Source of the DNA: Tridacna crocea
Lineage: Eukaryota; Mollusca; Bivalvia; Cardiida; Cardiidae
NCBI GenBank assembly: GCA_943736015.1
Contig: OX031059.1
Coordinates: forward strand, 22,190,501 to 22,254,500
Direction of reading: 5' to 3'
Length of the DNA: 64,000 nt
Shown piece by piece: positions 49,663 through 60,393 of this stretch. The position numbers and the translations under genes are program-made. The notes under the pieces were generated by a model, which searched no databases, was not told the origin of the DNA, and was given only the letters and a program-made list of their open reading frames with translations. Numbering within the stretch: position 1 is the first letter of the stretch; each line of letters starts with the position of its first letter.

Positions 49663-49880
49663 TTCTCTACAAAACGACAAAATTTAAGACATGTCGACAT
49701 CGAAAGCATTTGCAAATGACATTTGAAATGTTATTCAAAACATTAAATTTGTCTTTCAAAAGATAGAAATCATTGCAGAAAAAGAAAAAATTGCTGTTTA
49801 CCAGCATTTTATTCTTTTCCCACATTGTTTTTAAAAACCTTTTTTTTTCGGGATCGTTAATATCTTGAGTCGGTATTCTT
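49659..49880 (+). repeat. Family 1 MITE sharing TTAA with family 2
   Basis: TTAATTCTCTACAAAACGAC, ACATCGAAAGCATTTGCAAA, then a decayed palindrome (AAAAATTGCTGTTTACCAGC). Right end worn. Confidence 0.75.
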
Positions 49881-50099
49881 TGCAAAGAATTAGAAAAATT
49901 TATTGGCAGTGACTTTATACTAGATCTGTAGACATGTCCTTTTTCTGCCCAAATAGTCATCAGTAAGAACACATTTAAAAAGCATGTATAGGCTCTACAT
50001 GTAGATCTATAATGAGTTTGAAATCCAAAGACTTAAAAAACTTAGAAAATGACACAAGCTACATTTCGGATTTTTACTATTTTTATATTAACTCTTATA

Positions 50100-50312
50100 A
50101 ATTTAGCAGACAATTTCGAGTTTTAGCATGTAGCAAACCGAGGAAAAAGTATGTTTGAAAACATTGTGGAAAAAGGAGAGAATGCAAGTAAACAGCATTG
50201 TCTCGTTTTCTCACTGTGTTTTCTAGCCTATCATACAAATTCTGTCATTTCAACCTGAATTGAATTGTCTGCGAATCCTTTTGATTTAGACTATTCCAGC
50301 GTTCTCGTGTAA
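50100..50312 (-). repeat. Decayed family 1 MITE
   Basis: GAAAACATTGTGGAAAAAGG, GAGAATGCAAGTAAACAGCA, TTTTCTAGCCTATCATACAA and GTCTGCGAATCCTTTTGAT. Confidence 0.65.
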
Positions 50313-51124
50313 GTTGAACTAAAATTCCAAAGCGTTTGAATGATTTTCAAGCTACAAACATCCGCGATATTCCGGCAAAATTTAAGCCGGAACTACTTGA
50401 ACTCAATCTCTTTCTAATGCGGTGTACCTAAACGCGATGGAGTATTAGATTCACGCTTTTTTTTTTAATGGAAATGGGGTGAGGGGGGGTGGTTCGGGGT
50501 TGTAAGAGGGGAGGTCACTCTCTGTTAATTTGAACGCTTAAACCCAGAGACTAAAATTTATCTAATTAAAATAACGCAACAGCATCCTGCCTTTGACTGA
50601 AAAATACCAGAGGGGAAACCATCAGCACAGACGTAACTCTGGCAGGGACATAAATAAGTGTATTGTATGTCACTGACGCAGGTTACCTTCTGTGAAGGTA
50701 AACTGGGGTGTAATGATAAATAAACGTGCAGTCTGATCTTGGATCTACACGGTCCATTCAGAACATTTTTCAGTAAAGACTGAGTTTCAAAATCGGCTTG
50801 ATTTAAGTCTCATTTTACTTATTTAACAGAGGGTCCGGGTCTTTCGATAAACCGTATGGTTACAAATTAACCCTGCACCGGTTCTTAAAGTTTCGGTGTG
50901 ACTGTTTGTAATGGTTGAAAAAAAAGACTATTCCGAAAGCGGGGTGGGGGGGGGTAACCATAAGGGAGAGAACTCTTCATGGCTTATGGATACAAGATTG
51001 TTCGAGTTTTCTCCCTTTGACCATAGGATCACAATGGATTCCGATGGTGAACGTATTTGGGACAGACCCGAGACTGATCCACACCAATATTTAAAAGCTT
51101 TCTCTCGTTTTTAACTCTACTGTC

Positions 51125-52145
51125 TATGTTGTGGCGGGGTTTCTGCCGTCCTCCGTCCGCCCGTCCGTCTGTATGTATGTATGTATGTCTTTCTGTCTGT
51201 CTGTCTGTCTGTCTGACTGTCTGTCCTTTAAGCTTTTTCTTGTTTATGCGATAAAGTCTTCATTTCTCATCAGATTTTCGTGAAACTTACACAATTTGTT
51301 AATCACATCAATAACTTGAAACATTTTGATTTTGAAAAAAATCCAACAAATAGTATGGGAAAAGTAGCCATTTTAAGTTTGAAATTTCCATTTCTTGTTT
51401 ATGCCATAAAGACTACATTTGTGGTCAGATTTCAGTGAAACCTGCACAGTTTCTTTATCTTATCAATAAGCTTCAGCCCTATTATTTTTGAAAAAAATAC
51501 AATTAATAATATGGGAAAAGTAGCCATTTCAAGTTGAAAATTTCCATTTCTCGCTAATGCGGTTAAGTCTGCATTTGTGATCTGATTTTTGTAAAACTTG
51601 CACAGTTTCTTAATCTCATAAACGGCTTGAACACTATTGAATTTGAAAAAGAAAAAACAATCGAACAAACAATATAGGAAAAGTAGCCTTTTTCTGATGA
51701 AAATTTCCATTTCTTCAGTTTATGCTATGAAGTCAGCATGTGAGGTCAGATTTTAATAAAACTAACAAGATTGCTTTGTCTTATTAACACCTTATCGATT
51801 TTTAAAAAAAATCTTACAATCAGTGAGGGAAAAGTAGCCATTTACTTATCCATTTCTTGTTAATGCGATGGAGTCAGCATTTGGTGCCTGATTTTCTTTA
51901 AACTTGCACAGTTGCTTTGTTCATAAGAGGCTTGAACCCTATTGATTTTGAAAATAAAAACTGACAATCAGTGTGGGAAAAGTAGCCGTTCAATGTTTTA
52001 AAATTACCAATTTTTCGTTTTGGCAATGAAGTTCAGTGTTGATCAGATTCTGTTGAAACTTGCAAAGATTGTTTGGTTCGTAAAGGAATTGAACTGTATT
52101 AAAAGTGAAGAAAATCAAGTAAACCATTCAGAAAAAGCAGCCATT
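51125..52145 (-). repeat. Inverted, degenerate relative of the 31-33 kb element
   Basis: Read on the minus strand it is 6-7 worn units of ~155 bp ending in a GGACGG tail: here GTCCGCCCGTCCGTCTGTAT precedes TTTTTCTTGTTTATGCGATA, and units carry ATATGGGAAAAGTAGCCATT. Includes (TCTG)n at about 51185-51225. Confidence 0.82.
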
Positions 52146-52218
52146 TGATAACTTAGTATTGTTTATTCCACAAACTCCACATTGTCATATTTCCTTGAAG
52201 TATGCTAGGATTGTGCAA

Positions 52219-52446
52219 TTAACCCATTACCACACAATCCCTACTTTTGACGCCCCTGAGAAAGAAGCATTTAGAAACATTGTGGGAAAAGGAGAAAATG
52301 CTGATAACCAGCTTTTTGTCCTTTTCCCACAATGTTTTCTACCCTTCACAAAACAAATTTCAAATCTTCAGTCACTTTTATTTTGTCATCTGCAAATGCT
52401 TTCAATTCGGACCAGTCTAAAATATTGTCATGTGGTAATGGGTTAA
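52219..52446 (-). repeat. TTAA MITE family 1, intact
   Basis: TTAACCCATTACCACACAAT to CATGTGGTAATGGGTTAA. The palindrome apex has changed (GATAACCAGCTTTTTGTCC). Confidence 0.9.
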
Positions 52447-52565
52447 GACGCATTTTGAGGCCAGTTGTGCCATTGAAACTCAAATAAATAGGACAGATCT
52501 TTTTTTTTTTTCAATAAATACTTGCTGAATTACATAGATCTAGATCTACTGTAAGTGGTCTAAAT

Positions 52566-52635
52566 GGTATCAAGAGAACTTGTACCATGGAGAACTTGTA
52601 CCCCAATCTCAAGGTACAAGTTCTCCAGAGAAGTT
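52566..52635. repeat. AGAACTTGTACC inverted motif
   Basis: GAGAACTTGTACCATGGAGA, ACTTGTACCCCAATCTCAAG and GTACAAGTTCTCCAGAG form small inverted copies. A richer cluster lies at 54238-54356. Confidence 0.65.
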
Positions 52636-53214
52636 GTTCCCACTAACACATGTAATTATAGTTTACCACTGTTTTTTTTTATGCGCTGCCAATTTTTACG
52701 CATCAAAAAAATTCAAAGCGTAAATAATTACAGCGTTAAACCGTAGTATTGTATCAATATGAATTAAACGGTTATCAGTATGTAATACACAGTTTGTCCA
52801 TGTTTATTGCACAGATGTCACATCTAATGACTGTAGAATTTTTGTTTTGATAGTCAACACTCCTAAAGTTTTGTGAACCCATTATATGAATTTCTGGTTG
52901 GGTTTTTTTTTGTGCATGTGTTGAAAAGACATAAATAAAGAAACTTACATGTTTTTTCTTGCAGTGTTTATATTTTGTGTCTCAAAAAGTGAGAAAACAT
53001 GGAAAAATGAGACCATTTTGGTTATCTGATTTTGCACCTTCTTCCACACTGCTTACGAAAACTTCTTTGGTGTAGTTAAAACTGGAGATTATGTAGTAAA
53101 TGTATAAAAAAAAAAAAAACATATAGGAATTTTGTTCAATGAAAATGAGCGAGAGAAAAAATGCAAATATTGCTATATGTGAACTCACATTTTAGTAGTA
53201 TCTTCAGAATTCTA

Positions 53215-53420
53215 TACATCTGCAGACAACAAAATCCATATTTGGTAAAAATGGACTTCACTTCTCTGAAAGGGACTGGGTGGAAAAAAACTGTGGGAAA
53301 ATGAGGAAATATATGTACTTGTTATAGGCACCCCCTCCCCTTTTTTTCCCATGAACATTTTCAAAAGCTATCTCCCACAGGGTGGCATTTAGCAACTCAG
53401 CACTATTCTGTAAAGGGTAA
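53215..53420. repeat. Decayed family 1 MITE
   Basis: ATCTGCAGACAACAAAATCC, GGTGGAAAAAAACTGTGGGA and TTCTGTAAAGGGTAA remain. Hairpin lost. Confidence 0.5.
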
Positions 53421-53438
53421 AGTAAGATACATCAAGAT

Positions 53439-53656
53439 TTAACCCATTACCACACAATGCCTACTTTTGACGACCCTGAGAAAGAAACATCGTGGGCAAA
53501 GGAGAAAATGCTGGTAACCAGCATTTTCTCCTTTTCCCACAATGTTTTCTACCCTTCAACAAACAAGTTGCAAATTTTCAGGTACATTTTTTTTGTCGTC
53601 TGCAAATGTTTTCGATTTGGACAAGCCCAAAATTGTGTCATTTGGTAATGAGTTAA
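53439..53656 (-). repeat. TTAA MITE family 1, intact
   Basis: TTAACCCATTACCACACAAT to CATTTGGTAATGAGTTAA. Perfect inner palindrome; the left arm lacks GTGGGAAAAG's first bases (ATCGTGGGCAAAGGAG). Confidence 0.92.
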
Positions 53657-53659
53657 AGA

Positions 53660-54230
53660 GCTGGGCTTCTTCTTTTAATGTTACATGCTAGTAATTAAGA
53701 GGGTTATACTCATTTTGTCCTTATCCAACAATGTTTATAGAAGTTTTTTTTTTCTTGTAAAATCATGCGATTGATTGATAAAGGATTAAGGGTGCTTTTA
53801 CGTACAATACCAGTTTAAATGCTGGTATATGGCAAGTGTGGACAATGGTGTTTATCTCATCTGATATGTGACTTTATAGTTCCTGACACCTTTGATTCCT
53901 TTGAAAATTGGCATATTCCATTAACAGACCATAAATACATGACTGTATCTAACAGAGCTTTTTAAAAAAACATATCTTTGAATGATTCAATGAATCCAGA
54001 TTATATAGATCTACCTGATAATTTCATTTTTCTAAAATTTACCTGCCCATTTCCCTTACTTCCTTTCCATCTAAATCTATCAAACGTCTGGTTACGAAAC
54101 TGATATTTTACTACAAATACCATTGATAGATTATTCTATAAAAACTTACTTATTTCACAAAAGATAGAATGAAAATCATCAATTCACCAAAATCTGAATT
54201 ATATATACGTGTACAAATCTATTCCCCAAA
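53660..54230. other. Unassigned stretch
   Basis: No exon or repeat ends recognised. AT-rich, with scattered short frames only. Confidence 0.45.
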
Positions 54231-54237
54231 ATATCTG

Positions 54238-54356
54238 TATGGTACCAGTTCTCTGAGAATTCGTACCCAGGGTACGAGTTCTCCAGAGAACTTGTATCCT
54301 TCAGATTGGGGTACCAGTTCTCCAGAGTACCAGTTCTCCAGGGTACGACTTTTCTT
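54238..54356. repeat. Minisatellite of GTACCAGTTCTCCAGAG units
   Basis: Five or six ~18 bp units in mixed orientation (GGTACCAGTTCTCTGAGAAT, GGTACGAGTTCTCCAGAGAA, GGTACCAGTTCTCCAGAGTA). Each can pair with neighbours through GTACC and CTCCAGAG. Confidence 0.8.
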
Positions 54357-54430
54357 GCAACCCTTCACCACTATGTTTTCAAAAGCCCTCTTCTCCAGTG
54401 GTTAGTGGGTTTGCTTGGGAAAGGGTTAAA
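54357..54430 (+). repeat. Family 1 MITE right-end fragment
   Basis: CACTATGTTTTCAAAAGCCC and TTGCTTGGGAAAGGGTTAA. Confidence 0.65.
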
Positions 54431-54715
54431 AGTTAAAAGAAAATAGTCTGAGAAACTTAAACTTGAAAACTTTATGAAAAGAATTACTGGTATGAAGTTT
54501 TAGAAAATAGAACTTAATCAAAGGTGAAAAATAAATAAAGGCAACCACTTTTTAGCAATTTATCTTTAATTCATCTCTATAAACTGGGGCATGCAGGAGG
54601 AATGTTTCATAACTGCTTCAATACATTAACACTCTGCTTTATCAGCAATATGAAAAGAGTTTCAATGTAGATGGTCACTTATCTCATTGTAAAAATCGCT
54701 TCTATTTCTAGCTTT

Positions 54716-55125
54716 CAGTATTTACCAAAAGAGAAAATTTCACAGTTATCTACATGAATATTGAAAGCATCTGCAGATTAAATTTTAAAAGTGACACGTA
54801 TAGTGTAGTATAGGAAAAAAGAGAAAACAATTTTTTCTACTTTTTCCTACAATGCTTAAACTTTTTACCACACAATGATGATTTCTGATGACCCGAGGTA
54901 GAAGCCTTTGAAAAAATTGTGGGAAAAGGAGAAAATGCTGGTAACCAGCATTTTCTCCTTTTCCCACAATGTTTTCTACCCTTCCCATACAAAATTTTTA
55001 TATTTTAGTCACATTTATTGTGTCGTCTGCAAATGCTTCCAATGAGGACCAGTCTAAAAATTTGTTGTTTGGTAAAGAATTAAAAGGTTCTCTTTCTCAG
55101 GGTCATTTAAACACAACTGGTTAAA
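54716..55125 (+). repeat. Outer family 1 MITE, split by a nested copy
   Basis: GTATTTACCAAAAGAGAAAA, ATTGAAAGCATCTGCAGATT and CTTTTTCCTACAATGC on the left; AAGGTTCTCTTTCTCAGGGT and GGTTAAAAGTTAA on the right of the inner copy. The split falls at the ATGTTTTCAAAAGGC segment. Confidence 0.78.
54856..55083 (-). repeat. Inner family 1 MITE, intact
   Basis: TTAAACTTTTTACCACACAA to GTTTGGTAAAGAATTAA with a perfect palindrome. In the opposite orientation to its host copy. Confidence 0.9.
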
Positions 55126-55489
55126 AGTTAACATCTTGTGAATGACTATGCTCATTTCATAACACCAGTTTTGAAATAAATTGTGACCTGTCAGGCAAAC
55201 AGGGGCCATCTAAAAACTGCGAAAAGTGTCAACTCTGCTCAGACTGCTTGGATTGCACAGACTGACCAAGGTCAACACTTTTTGCTTCTATGATATTTCT
55301 GTATGAAAAGTGGTCATTCTACATTGTTATACACTCATTTTTAACTATTAACTGAAATTGACAGGCAATGTTTTTAATCTGTTTTCATCTAATTGATGGG
55401 ACAGATTTCCAAGATCCACCCCCTCTTTTTAATATATTTAGAACTTTCTGCTTTTGCAACAATGTCGTCATAAACATTCATGTATTAAC

Positions 55490-55640
55490 CCTTCACTAAA
55501 TCAGGCAAGGGCTTTTGAAAACAGCAGAAAAGGAAAAAAATGCTAGTATCTTGAATTTTCTTCTTCTCGTACAATTCTGTATTTTGTAAGGGATCTTTTC
55601 AATGCATTTGCTGCAATCATGCATTTGTCAAACAATGAAA
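55490..55640 (-). repeat. Decayed family 1 MITE
   Basis: TTAACCCTTCACTAAATCAG, GAAAACAGCAGAAAAGGAAA, AAATGCTAGTATCTTG; no right end. Confidence 0.55.
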
Positions 55641-55659
55641 CAATGACTGTACTAGCTCT

Positions 55660-55818
55660 TCACTAAAAATGCTGGTAACCAGCATTTTCTTCTTTTCCTA
55701 CAATATTTCCTATCTTACTGAAGATGGATCTCATCACATAAGAAATATTGAATTTTTCATCTACAAAAACTCTCTATTTTGACCAACATAAGATTTTGTC
55801 ATTTGGTAATGAATTAAA
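55660..55818 (-). repeat. Family 1 MITE, 5'-truncated
   Basis: AAAATGCTGGTAACCAGCAT, then CTACAATATTTCCTATCTTA and CATTTGGTAATGAATTAA. Confidence 0.75.
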
Positions 55819-55884
55819 TTGTTGACTTTCTTCTTTGCCACTAAATGTGTGTGAATCCAAGACTTTAATTCAATCCATCCCTCC

Positions 55885-56060
55885 AATAACACCAGGATCC
55901 GTATCCCCAATCATTCTTTAGAGTGTTCTTTGTCTTATTCTACAAAACTTTCCAAGTTTGAAAGTAACACAACTTCTGATTGGCTAAACCAAATGGTTCA
56001 GCCAATAAGAATAAGACCAAGAATGTTCTTGGGAATGGTTGGTGAATATGAACACAGTTT
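55885..56060. repeat. Foldback around 'GGCTAAACC'
   Basis: TCCCCAATCATTCTTTAGAG, TTGTCTTATTCT and GATTGGCTAAACC pair with GGTTCAGCCAATAAGAATA, AGACCAAGAATGTTC and GGGAATGGTTGGTGA. Confidence 0.65.
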
Positions 56061-56099
56061 TCAGGAGTACCGTGGATAGTCTTTAGTGCAGGAGCATTG

Positions 56100-56105
56100 T
56101 TTAAT
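56100..56105 (-). promoter_or_regulatory. Possible AQR poly(A) signal (ATTAAA)
   Basis: Minus-strand ATTAAA ~36 nt past the proposed AQR stop. This is the commonest variant of the canonical hexamer. Confidence 0.4.
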
Positions 56106-56140
56106 GATAATTATTATTGTCCTTATAAAAATTTATCAAT

Positions 56141-56188
56141 CTATGAATCTTTCCTTGTCTGTCTTGGTGGTTCCTTCAGCTTCTCACT
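56141..56188 (-). CDS. AQR: AQR last coding exon (stop)
   Basis: Acceptor CATTCTTTTTCAG at phase 0, then SEKLKEPPRQTRKDS and TAG. Short and low-complexity, so it rests on splice site, phase and position. Vertebrate AQR has a much longer acidic tail here. Confidence 0.6.
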   Translation of the reverse strand, partial: SEKLKEPPRQTRKDS

Positions 56189-56617
56189 CTGAAAAAGAAT
56201 GTTATACGTGTATATTCACATGAACAGTATGATCAATTTTTCGTATAACAACATCATTGTAATTACCTCAATGAATAAATTCTAGTTACCAAATTTCTGT
56301 ATTTTCAGATTTTAGTATAATCACAATACAATCACTGCCGTATTAAATGTACGGTCAATTTTTTGTATTATTGTATAACAATGTTATTTATAATAATTAC
56401 ATTATATCATATTTCATGTGTCTATTTGTAGAAATGCTGTGGGTAAAGAAATGTCATAATTTAAGCTGGGGGGAATTATTTCCCCATCACGATGAATACC
56501 GGTATTTTCCTCCTGCTGAAAATCTGGCACTACTTTTTTTATTATGATGCAATGACTAGTTTTAAAAGTTGCATCTGTTGACAAAATAATAAGAGGAAAT
56601 ATAATATATAATTTATT

Positions 56618-56765
56618 TCATCAGCTTGTGGTTAATATGGCAAAATATTTGCCTCAAAAGGGAAAGGTCTGCGAAAATAACTTGTGCCTTACGGCACTCG
56701 TTATTTTTGCATACCTTTCCCTTTTTCTGCAAATATTTCCCCATATTAACCACAAGCTGATTAAA
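56618..56765. repeat. Long palindrome (AATCAGCTTGTGGTTAATAT)
   Basis: ATCAGCTTGTGGTTAATATG, GCAAAATATTTGCCTC and AAAGGGAAAGGTCTGCGAAA pair with GCATACCTTTCCCTTTTT ... GCAAATATTTCCCCATATTA and ACCACAAGCTGAT. The central ACGAGTG / TGCCGTAAG loop is ~25 nt. AQR terminal intron. Confidence 0.88.
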
Positions 56766-57110
56766 CAAACTCAATATAATAATAACTGTATTGTCACATC
56801 AGCTATATAATCCCATTAACATGTAAAATACCACAAAGGAATACACATATATACATGTACTGTTACATATCACATATCCATGTTACATACCGCATAATCA
56901 TAATAGCCGTATTACTACTACAATGCAGTGTCTGCTCACTTATTGTTTCTCCAATACAAGGCTAAAGCCCTGCAGTACTTGCCCAGGAACACTTCCATTC
57001 ATTATCAAACACTTCAGGTAGTCTAGCAGACAGACAGGCAAGCTTTTTCCACTATTCCATCTAAACCATTAAAAAGGGTATGATATACAAACAAAAAGAG
57101 TTTCACTTAC

Positions 57111-57233
57111 TGATGGCAGGCTCTGTTGTCTCATTAGTAGGTCGACTTTCTGGTTATACAAGTTGTAGACAAAATCTGCCATGTGTGGCATGTCCTTTAT
57201 AACTATAGGCTTGTTTAAAGGGGGTTGGTCAGC
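57111..57233 (-). CDS. AQR: AQR penultimate exon
   Basis: Acceptor AATTTTTTTCAG, 41 codons, donor TCA|GTAAGT, phase 0/0. Reads ADQPPLNKPIVIKDMPHMAD then FVYNLYNQKVDLLMRQQSLP-S. Vertebrate has '[22 protein letters not shown]' here. Confidence 0.92.
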
Positions 57234-57254
57234 CTGAAAAAAATTAAACAAGTT

Positions 57255-57483
57255 TTAACTCTTTACCAAACAATTCCTGGTTTTTGCCAGCCTGAGATAG
57301 AAACCTTTTGAAAACCTTGTGGGAAAAGGAGAAAATGCTGGTAACCAGCACTTTCTCCTTTTCCCACAACGTTTTCTACCTTGCTGCAAACAAATTTCGA
57401 TTTTTGAGTTATGGTTATTTTGTCATCTGCAAATGCTTTCAATTTGGGCAAGTCTGAAATTTCATAGTTTAATAAAAAGTTAA
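57255..57483 (-). repeat. TTAA MITE family 1 beside an AQR exon
   Basis: TTAACTCTTTACCAAACAAT to GTTTAATAAAAAGTTAA with a good palindrome. Only 21 bp upstream (in gene sense) of the exon at 57111-57233, echoing the EIF2D exon 6 case. Confidence 0.9.
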
Positions 57484-57640
57484 GAAAGGTTTGACTCTTA
57501 AGTTTCAGAGTCAAAGTTAAAGCTGAACTTACACTGCATTGGGTATATATAGCCTGATATTTCTAGTAAATGGGTGGGTCCGTATAGTCAGATTAGTGAA
57601 TTAATCCTCTTTCGAAAATTCCTGTTTTTAGCATCCCTAA

Positions 57641-57945
57641 ATTAACTCATTTCAATACAATCAACGACCCCTACACAGAAGCCTTTTAAAAACATTGTGG
57701 GAAAAGGAGAAAATGCTGGTTACTTTTTCCCCACAATATTTTCTACCCTTTCCAAGACACATTTCAAATGCTTCCAATTTGGACTGGTCCAAAACTTTGT
57801 AGTTAAAAGGATATAGAAAACATTGTAGGTAAATGATAAAATGCTGCTAACTAGAATTTTTTCTGTTTCCAACAATTCCAAAATTTTTTTCTACCCTTTC
57901 AGAGGTATTTGCATGATGTCATCTATCTATAATTAAGGGGTTCTT
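57641..57945 (-). repeat. Decayed family 1 MITEs, two pieces
   Basis: 57641-57810: TTAACTCATTTCAATACAAT, GAAAATGCTGGTTACTTTTT (arm lost). 57815-57945: AAAACATTGTAGGTAAATGA and GCTGCTAACTAGAATTTTT. Confidence 0.6.
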
Positions 57946-58079
57946 TATTGGGTTGGCCTGCTTTAACATTTAAATAGAGTTTTAAGTTTTAACCCTATTA
58001 TGTAATTTTGATTAAGGACTGGCTTTTCTTCATCCACAGAAAATCTCTGTAAGTATCATTCATTCTTTCAAACAGCTAC

Positions 58080-58190
58080 CTTGTGGTTATAGCATTCATT
58101 AGAAATCAGAAAGATTTCAATCTTTCCAGATCTAGCAAGCCAAAGGTGATGATCCACTATGCTACTCTACCCTTGGTGGATTGAGCCTGA
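58080..58190 (-). repeat. Possible tRNA-like SINE head
   Basis: The minus strand reads GGGTAGAGTAGCATAGTGGA (A-box-like), then CTTTGGCTTGCTAGATC and GAAAGATTGAAATCTT (weak B box). Confidence 0.3.
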
Positions 58191-58194
58191 TTTT

Positions 58195-58930
58195 GACATT
58201 CCCACAATAAGCATTTTGATTGGTTGCAGCTAGCTCTAACTGCTTGAATCAAATCACTTGTAGCACTTCATTTTTGATAAAAATAGAACAAGGTTACGAC
58301 CTTTGGAATAAATATAGAACGTAACCATAGATACCTCTGTGGATATGTGCAGGATCTGTAACGATTTATTACCAAAATACATAGACAAACAACATTTACA
58401 GAAAGTCTCCGTGTGACCAATCAATTATCGGAGGCTTTAGGCTATATTCTAGCACCTGACGATGGAATGTCGAAGTATGTTTGTGCTTATTGCTTCATGT
58501 ATTATTGTATTCGTAAGCGGTTTCTAAATTGATAATTCATTGGCTATCGGAAATATGATGTAAAGGAGGATAATAATCAGGATCCAATAGGGGGCGCATT
58601 GAGGGTTTCTTGAAATTGGGTTCGATCCGCCAAGGTAAGATCCACGTAGTGATAGTAACCTTGGCTCACGAAGATGAGATCTAGCCAAAAAAGCATATAG
58701 TATATTGCTGAGATGAGACTGCATGTTCTATGCTATACAGCCTTTAAAAGGCCCTATTTTTACCTGTAAAAGCCACGAAAATACTAAATTTCATAATTTG
58801 TGGGTTAATTACAATTAAAGGCATATAATGTACTACTGTTTTCCATGAAACTGAGTTTTTTTTTTTTTTTTAACCCAAATCAGTTCTATTTACCCAATTT
58901 CCCCTAAAATTTAAATGTTTGCTTTCTGTT
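58195..58930. other. AQR intron, no repeat recognised
   Basis: No coding exon is expected or seen here. A T-run lies at about 58857. GGGTTCGATCC at 58618 resembles an isolated B box. Confidence 0.45.
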
Positions 58931-58936
58931 GCTCTT

Positions 58937-59153
58937 TTAACCCTTTACTACACAAAATTGAATTAAAAAACACAAGAGATAAAGACTTTTGCAAACAATG
59001 TGGGTAAAGCAAAAATTCTGATGACCAGCATTTTCTCCATTTCTCACAATGTTTTGTATCCTTTCAAATACCAATCCTGAAATCTGAGTCATTTGGTCTG
59101 CAACTGCTTCCAAATTTGACCAGTCTAAAATTTGTTGTTAAGTAACAAGTTAA
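58937..59153 (-). repeat. TTAA MITE family 1, diverged
   Basis: TTAACCCTTTACTACACAAA to GTTAAGTAACAAGTTAA; the palindrome has lost its left arm detail (AAAATTCTGATGACCAGC). Confidence 0.8.
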
Positions 59154-59200
59154 GGGTGTTTACATGGCCCATACATGAGAAAGAGAAAACCCTGACTTAC

Positions 59201-59263
59201 CTTTCTACTTGTAGGATAAGTATCTGATGGGTCTATATGCAAATCTGTCGGTCTTTGTAATAA
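59201..59263 (-). CDS. AQR: AQR exon, third from end
   Basis: 21 codons, phase 0/0: LLQRPTDLHIDPSDTYPTSR-K, acceptor ATATTATCAG, donor GTAAGT. Vertebrate '[21 protein letters not shown]'. Confidence 0.93.
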
Positions 59264-59560
59264 CTGATAATATAACAAATATACAGGTCATATATTTAAG
59301 AACTTGGGTGCAAAATTAAATGTGCAAAAGCAGACAGTGGTTTCTGAAGAATATTTCTGTGAATTCTAACATGACATGCAAATTTGGCTCTAGTAACACA
59401 GTGCAACAAAAGCATGGTGATATCTGCATTATTCCATGTAATGTCATTATGTATAAAGTAAGTAAGTAGTTTATTCAACGAAATATAATCTGCATCCGTG
59501 TTCTCACTCTAGGTATGAACTTGTTTTCATTTGATTGAGAGTTTGCTATATTAGAATCGA

Positions 59561-59722
59561 AATAATCTTCTTTCTATCATGGTTTATCATTCAATAAACC
59601 ATGTTGTGAGTTATAAGGCACAATAAACCACTCGCTGTATCACCCTTGTGCATTATTTATTGTGCCTCATAACTCACAACTGTAGTTTATTGAAAGATAA
59701 ACCATGATAGAAAGAAGATTAC
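59561..59722. repeat. Long palindromic MITE, second copy
   Basis: AATAATCTTCTTTCTATCAT, GAGTTATAAGGCACAATAAA pair with TTTATTGTGCCTCATAACTC ... ATGATAGAAAGAAGATTACT. Loop ~30 nt, different in sequence from the 16.2 kb copy, while the arms are alike. Confidence 0.88.
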
Positions 59723-59984
59723 TTCTTAAATGACACCTTAGGAAATCATGAATAAGTGTCCAGGCCCATGTGATAAATGACTGCAACAACATTGAAAACC
59801 AGTATTAAACAAAAAGCCAAACACCAAAAGTAAATTAAACATCCGCCACAAATAATGTCATCAGTATCTATAAAAATGATTCCTCAAAGAAATAGAGTTT
59901 AATTGTCTTGTCAGTATGCGATTGACATTTCTTTCATCGAACAAAAAAGAAAGGCTATATTTTCTCGAGTGGCTTCATCAAAAT

Positions 59985-60075
59985 TTCTATCCTTGGGTGG
60001 AAAGCAAAGGCTGCATTTTCATGAGTGGCAAAGCACTCATGAAAGTATAGCCTCTACTTTTCATACGCTGAAAGA
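59985..60075. repeat. Short foldback (TTTCATGAGTG)
   Basis: GCATTTTCATGAGTGGCAAA and GCACTCATGAAAGTATAGC form a hairpin with a GGCAAAG loop. Weaker complementarity extends outward (AAGAAAGGCTATATTTTC). Confidence 0.65.
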
Positions 60076-60165
60076 AATTTTGTTTCTTTCATAATGAAAG
60101 CAAAAGCTGTTTTCACAATCATACACCCACATCAACAATTGTCTTATTTCTTTATGCTCTTCACT

Positions 60166-60393
60166 TTAACCCTTTACCAAACAGCAAAATGTTAGACCTG
60201 TCCAAATTTAAAACATTTATAGAAAAAAAAAAAATTACTCAAAAATTGACATTTGTTTTGGAAAGGGTAGAAAATATTGTGGGAAAAGGAGGAAATGCTA
60301 ATTACCAGCATTTTCTCCTTTTCCCACAATGTTTTGTAAAGGCTTCTCTTTCAGGGTTGTTTAAAGTCGGGATTGTGTGGAAAAGAGTGAATG
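60166..60393 (+). repeat. TTAA MITE family 1
   Basis: TTAACCCTTTACCAAACAGC to GTGTGGAAAAGAGTGAA. Palindrome almost exact (GGAAATGCTAATTACCAGC). Confidence 0.88.

Noticed and set aside
58600..58640. GGTTCGATCC as a possible tRNA gene B box
   Set aside because: No A box at the right distance and no cloverleaf could be drawn.
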